A DNA stretch of 64,000 nt from Xylanibacter muris (GCF_013166605.1 NZ_JABKKF010000006.1:1-64000); one strand, 5' to 3'; shown: positions 1 to 9,244, counted from the first letter of the stretch. Numbers and translations: made by a program. The notes: generated by a model not told the origin, from the sequence alone.

Positions 1-46
1 CAAAAATCAAGGCTTTCAGGGCTGCTTTAAGAGGGGTGACAGACAT
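1..46 (-). CDS. possible 5' end of a gene running off the left edge
   Basis: On the minus strand an ATG at 46-44 opens a frame with no stop to the window edge, reading MSVTPLKAALKALIF. It is preceded by a purine-rich stretch that could serve as a Bacteroidota-type ribosome site. Only 15 codons are visible, so no family can be named. The coding call rests on frame and position only and may be chance. Confidence 0.25.
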   Translation of the reverse strand, partial: MSVTPLKAALKALIF

Positions 47-338
47 TAAGTTCTTTCTTTTCAGACTTACAAGGCTATATGCTTAATCCCCATGGTTTGG
101 CGGGTGAGCCATAATATTCTCACTAATATTAGTATATTCCAACCCGTTTTATATGGTTTTATGCCAATATGTGATACCGTTTTGATACCTACGTGTGATA
201 CCAAAACAAACGTTATGATCAAGTACTCTACAACAAGAATCCTCTTTGACCGGAAACAGACCGCAACACAATCAAATACCAGCCTCAGCCGAAAAAAGTA
301 TGTAAATAAAAAAACTGTAGGATATCTTTATTTGAATT
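47..338. other. intergenic region with three TGTGATACC-like direct repeats
   Basis: This stretch lies between the stop of jetD and the possible partial gene at the left edge. It contains three direct repeats, TGTGATACC at 170-178, TTTGATACC at 181-189 and TGTGATACC at 194-202. A 10-bp palindrome CTAATATTAG lies near 124. These could be binding sites for a regulator of the leftward gene. No gene is supported here; the open frame across it on the plus strand runs antisense into jetD and shows no protein-like pattern. Confidence 0.4.
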
Positions 339-1247
339 TCAGAGTAGATTATCGGCAACACATTCAGAGTTTTCTGCATCTTCTTCCATAATAAATCCTT
401 CCTGATCATAACCTCTGTGAAGTCTGTGAATACAGTCTACAAGAGGAACTATCCTTATATCCGCAATTTCCATTTTCCCGAATTTAGAATATTGATTCTC
501 ATATCTTTCCCGATTACCTGATAAGATTCTTGTCTCATAGTCTTGGGGTATCAGGAACGATGCCCGTTCCCCAAGATGGCAATAATATTCACTCAGGTAA
601 ATATGAACACCGGCCAGATCCAAATCACCGAAATGGATATAACGGTTGGAAACCGAGAGCAACCATTCCATAAGGTCACGGCTCTGTTCCTGAGGATATC
701 TTGAAACAAAGAGCAATTTTGTATTCTTAGGAAGATAGGAATCAAACAGCCTTTTTTGTTTTCGGATATACCTGAAATTCTCTGGATTTTCCACACCTAT
801 AATGACAATATCTTCGGATATAGAGAATCTATCAAAATCATATATGAAAGTGAATGTACCGTCTTCCGGTAACAATTCCATTTGTCGTCCGGCAAGAATG
901 ACGGATATGGGTTCATAGCAATTAACAAGAAATCCGCGGAAAGAACGCTGTTGCTTTACCTTTGAATTTCCAGTAATCCTCACTTGCTCAGCCCTGCTGA
1001 CATTATCTTTTTTCAAAAGGGCGAAATATGCCTCCAGATCCCTGATGTCATAATGAGTTGCCACATAATTTCTCAATGACTGTTCATCACTGGCACGATA
1101 ACTTTTTCTGCAGCCTCTCGTAATAACAACGAGTATTCCGTCAGAAATCATACACTCAAACAATTCACCCTTCAAGGCTCCGGCCGGAATAGAATCCCCG
1201 TTCGCAAGCCTGATCAACTTCTCGATAAGCGCGCAAGTCATTTTCAT
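339..1247 (-). CDS. jetD: Wadjet defence protein JetD (Toprim-fold nuclease subunit)
   Basis: 302 aa. JetD is the Toprim-fold nuclease of Wadjet systems; in characterised systems it cuts small circular DNA after the JetABC condensin-like motor has extruded it. The C-terminal half shows the Toprim acidic residues: E153 in GVENPENF and the D208-x-D210 pair in FGDLDLAG, matching metal-binding positions of DUF2220/topoisomerase VI-A-like Toprim domains. The N-terminal half is the DNA-binding or arm region and has little recognisable sequence. Its ATG overlaps the jetC stop by 4 bp, so it is the last gene of a tightly coupled operon. The family call rests on gene order plus the Toprim motifs. I cannot assign the Wadjet subtype (I, II or III) by eye. 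Confidence 0.9.
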   Translation of the reverse strand: MKMTCALIEKLIRLANGDSIPAGALKGELFECMISDGILVVITRGCRKSYRASDEQSLRNYVATHYDIRDLEAYFALLKKDNVSRAEQVRITGNSKVKQQRSFRGFLVNCYEPISVILAGRQMELLPEDGTFTFIYDFDRFSISEDIVIIGVENPENFRYIRKQKRLFDSYLPKNTKLLFVSRYPQEQSRDLMEWLLSVSNRYIHFGDLDLAGVHIYLSEYYCHLGERASFLIPQDYETRILSGNRERYENQYSKFGKMEIADIRIVPLVDCIHRLHRGYDQEGFIMEEDAENSECVADNLL

Positions 1248-4200
1248 CTAATAGTAAGCAAAGTCTTTACCACCGTATTACTCTTCTCGTCCTTACTCAA
1301 GGAATAAGTATACTTATACACTTGGGCATTGTATGTTGTCGGTGAGCTGTTTATCAGGAATATATTACGTACATTGGCAAATTTCAATATACCCTCCACA
1401 TTGTCAGGATGCAGTTTTCCTATTTCGTCCATCATGCAATGCAGTTTAAAATCACCGAAACGTTTGGATATTTTCCGTTTGAAGACATTGATAAGCATGA
1501 TATTAACCATTGATTTTACCAAAATGTCTGTACCGTCGGAACCTACATTAGAGAGCTTTTCAACCCAATTGGTATCGTTGTCATTTTCCCTGACTTTGAA
1601 TTCTAACTTGAATGTGTCCGAAAGGGTTATTCTATCACGTTTTTTCTCAAGATCCATCATATCAATGAGACTCATAAGCAACTTTACAGCCTCCTCATTT
1701 GTTCTGTTCAACGACTCTTCCGTAGAAAAGAGGTTGAGGCTGCCAATATCAAATCCGTGTTCCTCATCGAATTTCTTGATATTGAGAAGTTGCTGCATCA
1801 GCCTGTCGCTGCTTTCCACGGCACGAAGTTCAATATCCTTGATTACACCGGCAAAATTATTTTCCCTGAAATCACGGTTAATTTCATTGATTGTCGATTT
1901 TATTTCAGCGTTGTGCAGATTCAAATCACCGACCTCTCTGGCAATACGCTTGATGATACTTGCATACTGGCTGCTGGTACGTGTGCGATATTCCTCAATT
2001 TTCCCATTGGATATGAATTCATTCAGCTCTGATGCAAATTCGGTATAATCCGACTCCGTATTGAATTCAGTCCGGAAATGAAACGTGTTCTGAGGTGAAA
2101 AATTGCTTTTAAATACAATCACCGTCTTTTTGAACTCCTCCATCCTTTGCTGCCGGGCGGCTATATTGTCACGAAGACCATCAAGAATATCGGCAAGCAG
2201 AGCCTGTGTCTCTTTAGTTCCTGCCTCGCCAATATCAGCGGGACAGCTTTCGGTACCTAAAAATACCCGGACCTTTTCAATTGCCTCTTCCAGTTTTTCA
2301 GCTTCAGCACGATAAGAACGAAGTTCATCTACAAGAAATCGAATCTCTTTCTCTTTCTTTTCTCTTCTGAGTTCGAATTTTTGCTGCAACTCCAGCAGTC
2401 TATTGAGCAACATTCTCTTTTCATCTTTCTTTGATGACTCTACATCAAAATACTCTTTCTTGTCATTTTGCCAAGCATAAAAATCGGATTTGTGGTTTTC
2501 TATAAAATACAAATCATCATTTATACACTGCAACCCCTTCCTTATTTCTGACAGTTTGTCAACATCTACGCCCAAGCCTTTCAGCTCTGCATCCATCTGT
2601 GCTTCAAGCTCATGTTTGCGGTTTGTAGCGTCCGCTTCCTGGCATTGTATGGAACTTAAGATTTCATCCTTCATGTCCTTTGCCACTGCCTCGAAATTCT
2701 TTTTCTTACGCTCAAATGACTTACGCAATTCTTCCGTTTCTTTTTGTTTCACAGAAGCCGTTTCCTGCTTTAACGTCTTTAACCTGACTAATCGCTCCTC
2801 TGTTTTTCCAAGTTCTTCTATGATAGCGCCTACCTCTTTCGTTATCCATTCTTTCTGTTTCGACAGGTAATCAGTGATTTTCTTTTTTTGACGTTCGATT
2901 CTGTCCGGTATCTGTCGGAGTTCTGCTTCAATATTAATGTTTTCGATTCGTAGAGCCTTCAGTTTTACAGCCGGGATACGCTCCAATTCTTTAATGTCGT
3001 TATCCAGCTTCTTCTGGCTTTCTGCAATCTTACTGCCAAGTAATCTAAGTTCTTGCTTAAGAGTATCTGTCTGAAAACGGATTTCCTCCGGAGTTTTTAC
3101 CGTTTTTGAGATATTCTGTAAATCTATTCGCACTCCATACAAAGTTTCAGAGTCCGTGGTTTTCCGCGGGTCGAGGGATGTGCTGTAAAGTACGTCATCA
3201 TCCACAACCTTTCCCAATGTGTCTCTCCATCCGGCCATATTACCGTCCAACCATTCCAAGAACGAACCTTTCTGTCTGTCAAGAAGTTTCTCAAGTTTGT
3301 CAATCTCTTGCTTTATCCTATCTTCATCATATCTTATTTTCTGAATTTCTTTTTCACAACAATTCTCAAGTTCCTTACGCTCTGATTCGGTCTTGTTTGT
3401 TATCCGGACTATTTCCTGTTGTTTCCTTGCCAATTGTTCAGTTAACGAGAGCCTCCTTTTCTCCTGTTCTTCAATCTGTTCCGTCAGTTCCTTAATTTCC
3501 TTCTCGAACGGATTGGATTGACGGGTACGTTGTTCCTTAAGCTTTAACTCTGTTTTATCTTGTTGTATGGAATCTATGTCCGCCTGAATACCATCAGTCT
3601 TTTGCTGATAAGCACGATCCGATTCTGTCAGTCTGACATTTAACTCGCGCTGTAAATCAACGATATTCTGAGTTTTTTGGCTTTCAATGTCGTTAACATG
3701 CTGCATAGCCTGCAAACTGAATTCCTTAAGGCTGTTGTCAATATCCGATATCAGTGCCTCATAGCACATTTTGATACTCTGGTTTTTGTCAGTAAGGATA
3801 TTCTCCTGACGAATCAGCGAGTCTCTACGGATAGACAGTTCTTTCTCTTTCGATATTTTATCTATAATTGAATGAATGTCTATTTCAATATAATGCTGCA
3901 TTTTCGCCTTTATCTGCTTAAGAAATTCATTTACAACGGCTTCCCGCCCTTTAAGCTCATCCCTTTCTTTGTCGTATTTTCCTTTTTCCTCACTTAAGAG
4001 CCTTTCATGTCGGGTAAGTTCCCGGGATTTGACTTCAATATCTTCCTTTACCTGAGGCAATCTTTCCTTATCACGTTCCAAAGCATAGTTCAACTTGGCA
4101 CAAAGTTCCCTGATATTGTTACGTGCAACCTCGTACAGGGAATACTTTGCTATCACGTTTTCCGCATCGGCCTTTACCTTGACTTTACCGTTCCTCTCCT

Positions 4201-4900
4201 TCTTAAACCATTTCCAGATATCTTCATATTGCTGACGGAAATCCTTGACATGTTCCCTATAGAAATTCAAATCAATGCTGTCTCCGGCAAAATCCATCGA
4301 ATCTATAACCGTATCCTTAATGACACGGGATTCCAGACTTTGATTCAGGAATATATTCTGAATGGTACGCGGGACATTCTGATATCTTGAGCTTTCCATC
4401 AGATTAAACCGATGCAGTTCCTTGGCTACGTTTTGCGTATTGCCGTATATTATATCCTTGAATTCCCCGTATCCTCTGATGATGTTACTTCTGAATACCT
4501 TTGTCCCGATATATTCACTTATCTTTCCCCACTCATACCTCACATTATTGTTCTCATCAACAAAAAAACGTTTGTCGTACGGACAATCGACAATACGAAA
4601 AGCAACTCTTCCGTTGGATACAAAAGTCATTATAAAGAATTTTCCGTTTTCTCTGCAAATCTCATAAATGATATAAGAATTGGGATATGGGAAATAAAAT
4701 TCATCGTAGCTTTTCTGTTTGTCCTGGGTACGTATTCCCAACCTACTTTTATCTACATTGTAAAAAAACAAAATGGCACGAAGCAGAGTTGACTTACCCA
4801 CACCTTGGGTGCCTATAAAATGGACGTTTCCGTCAAGCTTGATTTCCGCGTATGGGATATGCGCGCTGTTTATGAATATGATCTTATTCAGGTATCTCAT
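1244..4900 (-). CDS. jetC: Wadjet defence protein JetC (SMC/MukB-like ATPase)
   Basis: 1218 aa. This is the SMC-like motor of the Wadjet complex, which with JetA and JetB forms a MukBEF-like loop-extruding condensin. Residues 30-38 (GTQGVGKST) are the Walker A loop near the N terminus. Residues from about 250 to 950 are rich in charged heptads typical of long antiparallel coiled coils. The C-terminal head carries an ABC signature-like SNVGSDGT and a Walker B-like FKLHCMMDEIG. The length is typical of MukB-like SMC proteins rather than of AAA proteins. The start codon at 4900 lies inside the 3' end of jetB (17-bp overlap), implying translational coupling. All ATPase motifs are present, so the motor looks intact. 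Confidence 0.93.
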   Translation of the reverse strand: MRYLNKIIFINSAHIPYAEIKLDGNVHFIGTQGVGKSTLLRAILFFYNVDKSRLGIRTQDKQKSYDEFYFPYPNSYIIYEICRENGKFFIMTFVSNGRVAFRIVDCPYDKRFFVDENNNVRYEWGKISEYIGTKVFRSNIIRGYGEFKDIIYGNTQNVAKELHRFNLMESSRYQNVPRTIQNIFLNQSLESRVIKDTVIDSMDFAGDSIDLNFYREHVKDFRQQYEDIWKWFKKERNGKVKVKADAENVIAKYSLYEVARNNIRELCAKLNYALERDKERLPQVKEDIEVKSRELTRHERLLSEEKGKYDKERDELKGREAVVNEFLKQIKAKMQHYIEIDIHSIIDKISKEKELSIRRDSLIRQENILTDKNQSIKMCYEALISDIDNSLKEFSLQAMQHVNDIESQKTQNIVDLQRELNVRLTESDRAYQQKTDGIQADIDSIQQDKTELKLKEQRTRQSNPFEKEIKELTEQIEEQEKRRLSLTEQLARKQQEIVRITNKTESERKELENCCEKEIQKIRYDEDRIKQEIDKLEKLLDRQKGSFLEWLDGNMAGWRDTLGKVVDDDVLYSTSLDPRKTTDSETLYGVRIDLQNISKTVKTPEEIRFQTDTLKQELRLLGSKIAESQKKLDNDIKELERIPAVKLKALRIENINIEAELRQIPDRIERQKKKITDYLSKQKEWITKEVGAIIEELGKTEERLVRLKTLKQETASVKQKETEELRKSFERKKKNFEAVAKDMKDEILSSIQCQEADATNRKHELEAQMDAELKGLGVDVDKLSEIRKGLQCINDDLYFIENHKSDFYAWQNDKKEYFDVESSKKDEKRMLLNRLLELQQKFELRREKKEKEIRFLVDELRSYRAEAEKLEEAIEKVRVFLGTESCPADIGEAGTKETQALLADILDGLRDNIAARQQRMEEFKKTVIVFKSNFSPQNTFHFRTEFNTESDYTEFASELNEFISNGKIEEYRTRTSSQYASIIKRIAREVGDLNLHNAEIKSTINEINRDFRENNFAGVIKDIELRAVESSDRLMQQLLNIKKFDEEHGFDIGSLNLFSTEESLNRTNEEAVKLLMSLIDMMDLEKKRDRITLSDTFKLEFKVRENDNDTNWVEKLSNVGSDGTDILVKSMVNIMLINVFKRKISKRFGDFKLHCMMDEIGKLHPDNVEGILKFANVRNIFLINSSPTTYNAQVYKYTYSLSKDEKSNTVVKTLLTIR

Positions 4901-5435
4901 TTTTCACCTCCTCATCAATGTTTATACATGATATGATCTGCTCTATATAATGGAATGCCGAAGTAATCTGGTATCTTCCCTCCGACTCGTTTGTTTGTTC
5001 GGCAAATCCCATATTAACCATTTTATTAACCAGTTCTTCCAACTTATCCCTATTTGACTGCTTATCCTGAAACAACCTTGAAAGCTTTTCTCGCAGTTCG
5101 ATATCAGATGAAATCCTTATTTCCATCTGTGCCAATGAAAATTGGACTCCCGCGTCAAATGCAGTATCGTATGTTTTCAGAAAGTCCAAATAGTCAATCC
5201 AGGGAAAAAGCGACTGCAGTTTATTCTCAACATTTACTTTTGCTTCTTTCCTGCTGAAATAATAAAATCCGTCTCCTGCCGATAAGTTAAAATCTATCTG
5301 GCGGAAATAATCTTCATACTCTTGCTGACATTCTTCTATGTCATTGTAAATAGCCCTTATTTCAGGATCAATGCTATTACCTGAAACAAACTGTCCTTTT
5401 GACAATCTTTGGAATACTTCACTTGTATATTTCAT
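4884..5435 (-). CDS. jetB: Wadjet defence protein JetB (MukE/KITE-like subunit)
   Basis: 183 aa. The predicted role is the KITE-type winged-helix subunit that bridges the kleisin JetA and the JetC heads, as MukE does in MukBEF. The sequence is acidic and mostly helical, without catalytic motifs; the segment VNKMVNMGFAEQTNESEGRY looks like a winged-helix wing with a predicted strand turn. Identification depends mainly on size and position: it overlaps jetA by 4 bp (ATGA) and jetC by 17 bp. Proteins of this role are poorly conserved, so an independent name without the neighbours would not be safe. Confidence 0.8.
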   Translation of the reverse strand: MKYTSEVFQRLSKGQFVSGNSIDPEIRAIYNDIEECQQEYEDYFRQIDFNLSAGDGFYYFSRKEAKVNVENKLQSLFPWIDYLDFLKTYDTAFDAGVQFSLAQMEIRISSDIELREKLSRLFQDKQSNRDKLEELVNKMVNMGFAEQTNESEGRYQITSAFHYIEQIISCINIDEEVKNEIPE

Positions 5436-6628
5436 TTTGAATAGATTATAGGGTATTCAATATCATTGATTTCTTTCGTTTCATGCAAATACTTCAGTTG
5501 CGCATCATATTGTGAGGCAAGCTGGAGGAACAGAACAAGCCGCATTTCCTCGTCTGCCTGTATGGAAAACTCATAGTTCCACACATAGCTAAAGAGATCA
5601 GAACTCTGCGCAAAAAAACCGTTCATTATTTCAGCATGATTAAACATCCGGCTCGTCTCGTGTTTTTCTGAAATATATTTATCATCAATAGGATCGGCAA
5701 TCCTTGCTTTTACCGTATTCTTCTTTGACAGCCGTCTTCTTATGTTCCCCAATACATCAAGGGCGGAGTCGTCATTCCTAAGGTAATCAAGCGATACTCT
5801 GGTGATATATTTAGGCTGTTTTTCCATCCATAGGTCATTAACATGGCCAAGCCGGCTCTTGATATCCGTACTTTCTTCTATCATCAGCTGGTCTTTCATG
5901 TATTTCAGCTGCCGGATTTTCCTAACAAGCCGGCTCTGGTATTCAATCCTGTTCAAGTAGTCGATAATCTGTGCGGAAACAGCTATCAGCGCATGGGCGG
6001 AATCATGTAATCCTTCTTTAACTTCACTGATAGTCTGTTTCAGACCAATATCCGCGGCCGCATTAGCGAAGAATATCGTTTGTTCGTCCATTACTTTTTC
6101 TGTCTGACGCACCAATTCTGCTATGAGTCTGGTTTTTTCATCAAAATCACGTAGTCTCAGCTCCTTTATTTTGAAATTCGGTTCCTGTTTGTAGGTTTGC
6201 TCAACGTTTCGTTTTAGGTCAACAACGTTTCTTTTGGTAGTATTTTCTATACTTTTAAATATATGTCGTATTTCTCTCAGATACTGTGATCTTCTCGCCT
6301 GAGTGTCTGCCGCCAAGAAGGAATCCATGCTCAGCTTCAATTTTGAAATGTAAGTCTGGACGGAAGCAATGTTTATATCTTCATTCACTGCCAATACCTC
6401 TTCGAAAAACTTTCTGTAAGTCTCACCAAGTTCAAGTGTATCACCGGTCTGCATAATAACACCGTAACTTATAAGATATTTCAGTTTGTTTTCGTCTCCA
6501 TCCAGTGTCTCAACGGCATCATTATACCGTATCGACACCGTCTTTCTCTTAATGAACATGTCATTAAGCAACTTTGCGCCCTGCTGAAGTCCTCTTGTCA
6601 GTTCTTTTATAGAATTGTACGTTGGCAT
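5432..6628 (-). CDS. jetA: Wadjet defence protein JetA (MukF/kleisin-like subunit)
   Basis: 398 aa. The predicted role is the kleisin-like subunit that links the JetC heads, comparable to MukF. The N terminus (about 1-90) looks like a winged-helix domain (SIRYNDAVETL, KLKYLISYGVIMQTGDTLEL). The middle (about 90-270) is helical with many basic and acidic residues. The C-terminal part resembles the MukF-like head-contacting domain. It is the first gene of the operon, starting at the ATG at 6628 just downstream of a TAATTTTG promoter element. No enzyme motif is expected or seen. The call rests on operon position and size; distant kleisins are hard to verify by eye. Confidence 0.8.
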   Translation of the reverse strand: MPTYNSIKELTRGLQQGAKLLNDMFIKRKTVSIRYNDAVETLDGDENKLKYLISYGVIMQTGDTLELGETYRKFFEEVLAVNEDINIASVQTYISKLKLSMDSFLAADTQARRSQYLREIRHIFKSIENTTKRNVVDLKRNVEQTYKQEPNFKIKELRLRDFDEKTRLIAELVRQTEKVMDEQTIFFANAAADIGLKQTISEVKEGLHDSAHALIAVSAQIIDYLNRIEYQSRLVRKIRQLKYMKDQLMIEESTDIKSRLGHVNDLWMEKQPKYITRVSLDYLRNDDSALDVLGNIRRRLSKKNTVKARIADPIDDKYISEKHETSRMFNHAEIMNGFFAQSSDLFSYVWNYEFSIQADEEMRLVLFLQLASQYDAQLKYLHETKEINDIEYPIIYSK

Positions 6629-6665
6629 AAAACTATCCGCTAACTTTTTAATTGTTTATAAATCT

Positions 6666-6703
6666 CACTATAATAGTGGATTCCTCAAGCAAGTGCAAAA
6701 TTA
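6666..6703 (-). promoter_or_regulatory. promoter and possible operator of the jetABCD operon
   Basis: Read on the minus strand, 6703-6696 is TAATTTTG, a match to the Bacteroidota -7 element TAnnTTTG, about 70 bp ahead of jetA. Just downstream of the expected start of transcription is the 13-bp dyad CACTATAATAGTG (6666-6678), well placed to be a repressor site. No dedicated regulator gene is attached to the operon. The rest of 6704-6960 shows nothing convincing. Confidence 0.55.
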
Positions 6704-6976
6704 ATGAAAAAGTTTATAACTAAACTCTTATGACGTCTTAAATACAATCTTTTTTCGTGGTCTTCCATTTATTTTTATCCTGCATTATCTTCACCTGATA
6801 TTGTGTACTTTCTAAACAAACAATCAGAATCCCGCTCTCAAAGAAAATATATTCAGGGGATCGCCGGTGTCGCTCAGCGGAATCATCGACAATATCTGTT
6901 CTCCAATTCCTGCCGCGAAACGACATTTTACAGATTATTAAGACCCGTTTTCCACCGGCTTTTAATATATTTTACC

Positions 6977-6984
6977 TATTTTTG
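6977..6984 (+). promoter_or_regulatory. promoter -7 element for the nitroreductase-like gene
   Basis: TATTTTTG matches the Bacteroidota TAnnTTTG element, 39 bp ahead of the ATG at 7023. The next gene at 7670 has no separate promoter, so both are probably transcribed from here. Confidence 0.55.
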
Positions 6985-7022
6985 CATGTGAGAGTTCAAG
7001 TAAAAATACAATCATAAATCAA

Positions 7023-7655
7023 ATGAAGAAAATATTATCAATGATGGCAGCTGCACTGATGATGACAGCCTGCAACGGGAATAAGAGCCATGAGCCGGCC
7101 TCGGACATCGACACTTCAAGTATCGTAACAGACATTATGATGAGCCGAAGAAGCATACGTGCCTATAAAGACTCCGTCATCCCCCGTGAGACACTGAATG
7201 ATATTCTGAAATGCGGCATCAATGCGCCTAACGGCAAGAACCTGCAGTCGTATGAGATTAGAGTGATTGACTCCCCCGCCCTCATAGACTCGATTACGGC
7301 TGCCGTGATTAAGGACTATCCTGAAGTGGCCGAACGCAAAGGATTCAAGAATATATTCGTCAATGCCCCCTGCGTACTATGCATTGCATTCGACAAGAAC
7401 TACGATATGGCACAGATTGATTGCGGCTTGCTGGGCGAGAACATCATACTCTCTGCATGGGCGAAAGGTATAGGCTCATGTTGCCTTGGCAGTTCCGCCC
7501 GTTGGATAAACGACTCTCCGTCAGCCAAGCCATATCTTGACCGTCTTGCATTCTCCGACGGTTATGAACTCCTCTACTGCATTGCACTCGGCTATCCAGA
7601 CGAGACACCGGAGGCAAAGCCAAGAAAAGAAGCCATAATCAGGTTCGTGGAATAA
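7023..7655 (+). CDS. nitroreductase-family lipoprotein
   Basis: 210 aa. A FMN-dependent nitroreductase-fold oxidoreductase exported as a lipoprotein. Residues 1-17 form a lipoprotein signal ending in LMMTAC with the acylated cysteine at C17. The nitroreductase domain follows: MMSRRSIRAYKD is the usual FMN phosphate-binding start, INAPNGKNLQSYE matches the APSxxNxQpW-type flavin contact, and DCGLLGENIILSAWAKGIGSCCLG is the dimer helix and second FMN segment. Lipid-anchored nitroreductases occur in Bacteroidales, but the substrate cannot be told from sequence. The next gene starts 14 bp later, so the two are probably cotranscribed. Confidence 0.85.
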   Translation: MKKILSMMAAALMMTACNGNKSHEPASDIDTSSIVTDIMMSRRSIRAYKDSVIPRETLNDILKCGINAPNGKNLQSYEIRVIDSPALIDSITAAVIKDYPEVAERKGFKNIFVNAPCVLCIAFDKNYDMAQIDCGLLGENIILSAWAKGIGSCCLGSSARWINDSPSAKPYLDRLAFSDGYELLYCIALGYPDETPEAKPRKEAIIRFVE

Positions 7656-7669
7656 AAGATACAGTTTCA

Positions 7670-8935
7670 ATGATAGAGCTTACCTACATTTTCCATAGTG
7701 GATTCATTGTGGAGGCAGACAGGTGTGTCCTCATCTTCGACTATTGGATGGATCCGTCCAATGTCATGCACCGTTTCATCAATCATCCCGTAAACAAGCA
7801 TATATATGTGTTTGCAAGCCACTTCCATGAAGATCATTTCACCGGGGAAATATTCAAGTGGAAGGGCAACCGTCTTTTCGCAGACTGCAAGTATATCCTA
7901 TCCAAGGACATATTGAAACATCGCAGAGCCCAAAAGACTGAAGCTGATATATGGATATCCAAAGGCGATACATGGAAAGACAGCAACATCACCGTCATCG
8001 CCACAGGCAGCAACGACAGCGGCATAAGCTGGATTATAGAGATAGAGGACAAGCGCATTTTCCATGCCGGAGACCTCTGCAACTGGTATGCAAGATTTCT
8101 GTCCGGCAACACTCCGGACAAAAATGTATACAGTGAGGAGTTTGGTAAATATGTTAATCCAATAGCAGAAGAGAAACGGTTCCTTGGAGAGTTGAAAGAT
8201 ATCAGAAAAACAACAGATTCGTTCGACCTCGTAATGTTTCCTGTCGACAACCGCATCGGCAACGGATATACCCTTGGAGCGCGTCAGTTTATAGAACGGT
8301 TTAAAGTCGGGATTTTTGTTCCAATGCATTTTGCTGCCGGTGGCTTTGAGAGTGCATGGAGGATGGAACCTTTCTGCAATGAGAATGACATTCCATTCTG
8401 GAGCATCAGAAATGAAGGTGAAAGCATTGCCCTGATAAACAATATCATTATCCGAAAATCATCAACCGAAGACATTCCGCGCCTTAAGGAGATTTTCTCC
8501 ATCGCACGCAAGTTTATGAAAGAAACGGGCAATCCGGATCAGTGGTCTGAGGATTATCCGGGCGACGACTTGCTCAGGAACGACATCAGGCAAGGTGACA
8601 GCTATGTATGCCTCTCTGAAAATCAGATTGTGGCAACATTTGTCCTCCGTGAAGGCAATGACCCCACATACAGTGTTATCTATGAAGGAAGATGGCCTGA
8701 CGACTGTCCATACGCAACCATACACCGTATAGCAGGCAACGGCAAATTAAAAGGCATCTTGCATTATGCCATGAAGTTTGCCCTGCGCCACCATAATGCC
8801 ATACGCATCGACACACACCGCAATAATACGGTGATGCAAAATGCCATACGGAAAGAAGGATTCAAATATTGCGGAATTATCCGTTGCTGGAACGGTGATG
8901 AGAGATTAGCATATCAATTGACAAAACCATCATGA
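7670..8935 (+). CDS. metallo-beta-lactamase-fold hydrolase fused to a GNAT acetyltransferase
   Basis: 421 aa. Residues 1 to about 258 form a metallo-beta-lactamase-fold domain: the first metal-binding motif is H51-x-H53-x-D55-H56 (SHFHEDH), later metal ligands are plausible at FHAGDLCNW and PMHFAAGG, and the layout resembles UlaG/RNase-Z-like cytosolic hydrolases. From about 262 (IIIRKSSTEDIPRLKEIF) a GNAT N-acetyltransferase domain runs to the end, with the acetyl-CoA-binding region near AGNGKLKGILHYAMKFALRH and the typical NTVMQNAIRKEGFKYCGI close. No signal peptide is seen, so it is probably cytoplasmic. The two activities in one chain suggest sequential action on one substrate, which is inference. 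It probably shares a transcript with the nitroreductase gene upstream. Confidence 0.85.
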   Translation: MIELTYIFHSGFIVEADRCVLIFDYWMDPSNVMHRFINHPVNKHIYVFASHFHEDHFTGEIFKWKGNRLFADCKYILSKDILKHRRAQKTEADIWISKGDTWKDSNITVIATGSNDSGISWIIEIEDKRIFHAGDLCNWYARFLSGNTPDKNVYSEEFGKYVNPIAEEKRFLGELKDIRKTTDSFDLVMFPVDNRIGNGYTLGARQFIERFKVGIFVPMHFAAGGFESAWRMEPFCNENDIPFWSIRNEGESIALINNIIIRKSSTEDIPRLKEIFSIARKFMKETGNPDQWSEDYPGDDLLRNDIRQGDSYVCLSENQIVATFVLREGNDPTYSVIYEGRWPDDCPYATIHRIAGNGKLKGILHYAMKFALRHHNAIRIDTHRNNTVMQNAIRKEGFKYCGIIRCWNGDERLAYQLTKPS

Positions 8936-8993
8936 ATAGAATTGGCTGTGAGCTATTCATACAATACCGAAAACTTCCCGCACACCCATAATC

Positions 8994-9201
8994 TGTAATA
9001 AAAATTCTATGTTCTTTTACACAAGGTTTTAATTCATTTTCATAAATCCCATAATTAATTGAAATACAGACCGTTACCAACAACAAAAAGTATACCAAAA
9101 ACAAATGGCCTATTCACGCGTGATGAATAGGCTATTCTCTTACGATGAACATGCCATTCACTGAGCATGAATAGGCCATTCATCGAAAGAGAATTTTACA
9201 T
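8994..9201. repeat. intergenic element, copy A, with four tandem 22-bp units
   Basis: Four adjacent 22-bp units lie at 9101-9122, 9123-9144, 9145-9166 and 9167-9188. The best-conserved core is TGAATAGGCCATTCA (units vary), a dyad with TGAAT/ATTCA arms around AGGCC. Units 1 and 2 are also complementary to each other over 13 bp with one wobble. The array is followed by GAGAATTTTACAT (9189-9201) and preceded 107 bp earlier by TGTAATAAAAATTC (8994-9007). All these parts recur in the same order and spacing at 63793-64000. It sits between two convergent genes. Function unknown. Confidence 0.85.
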
Positions 9202-9244
9202 ATACTCGGGAATGTAAATAGATTTCAAAGTCTTTCAATCTCTG

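Noticed and set aside
92..391. Plus-strand open frame at the left end
   Set aside because: Its 3' third runs antisense into jetD and the rest has no protein-like pattern.
3106..3495. Plus-strand frame antisense to jetC
   Set aside because: Shadow of the coiled-coil codons of jetC.
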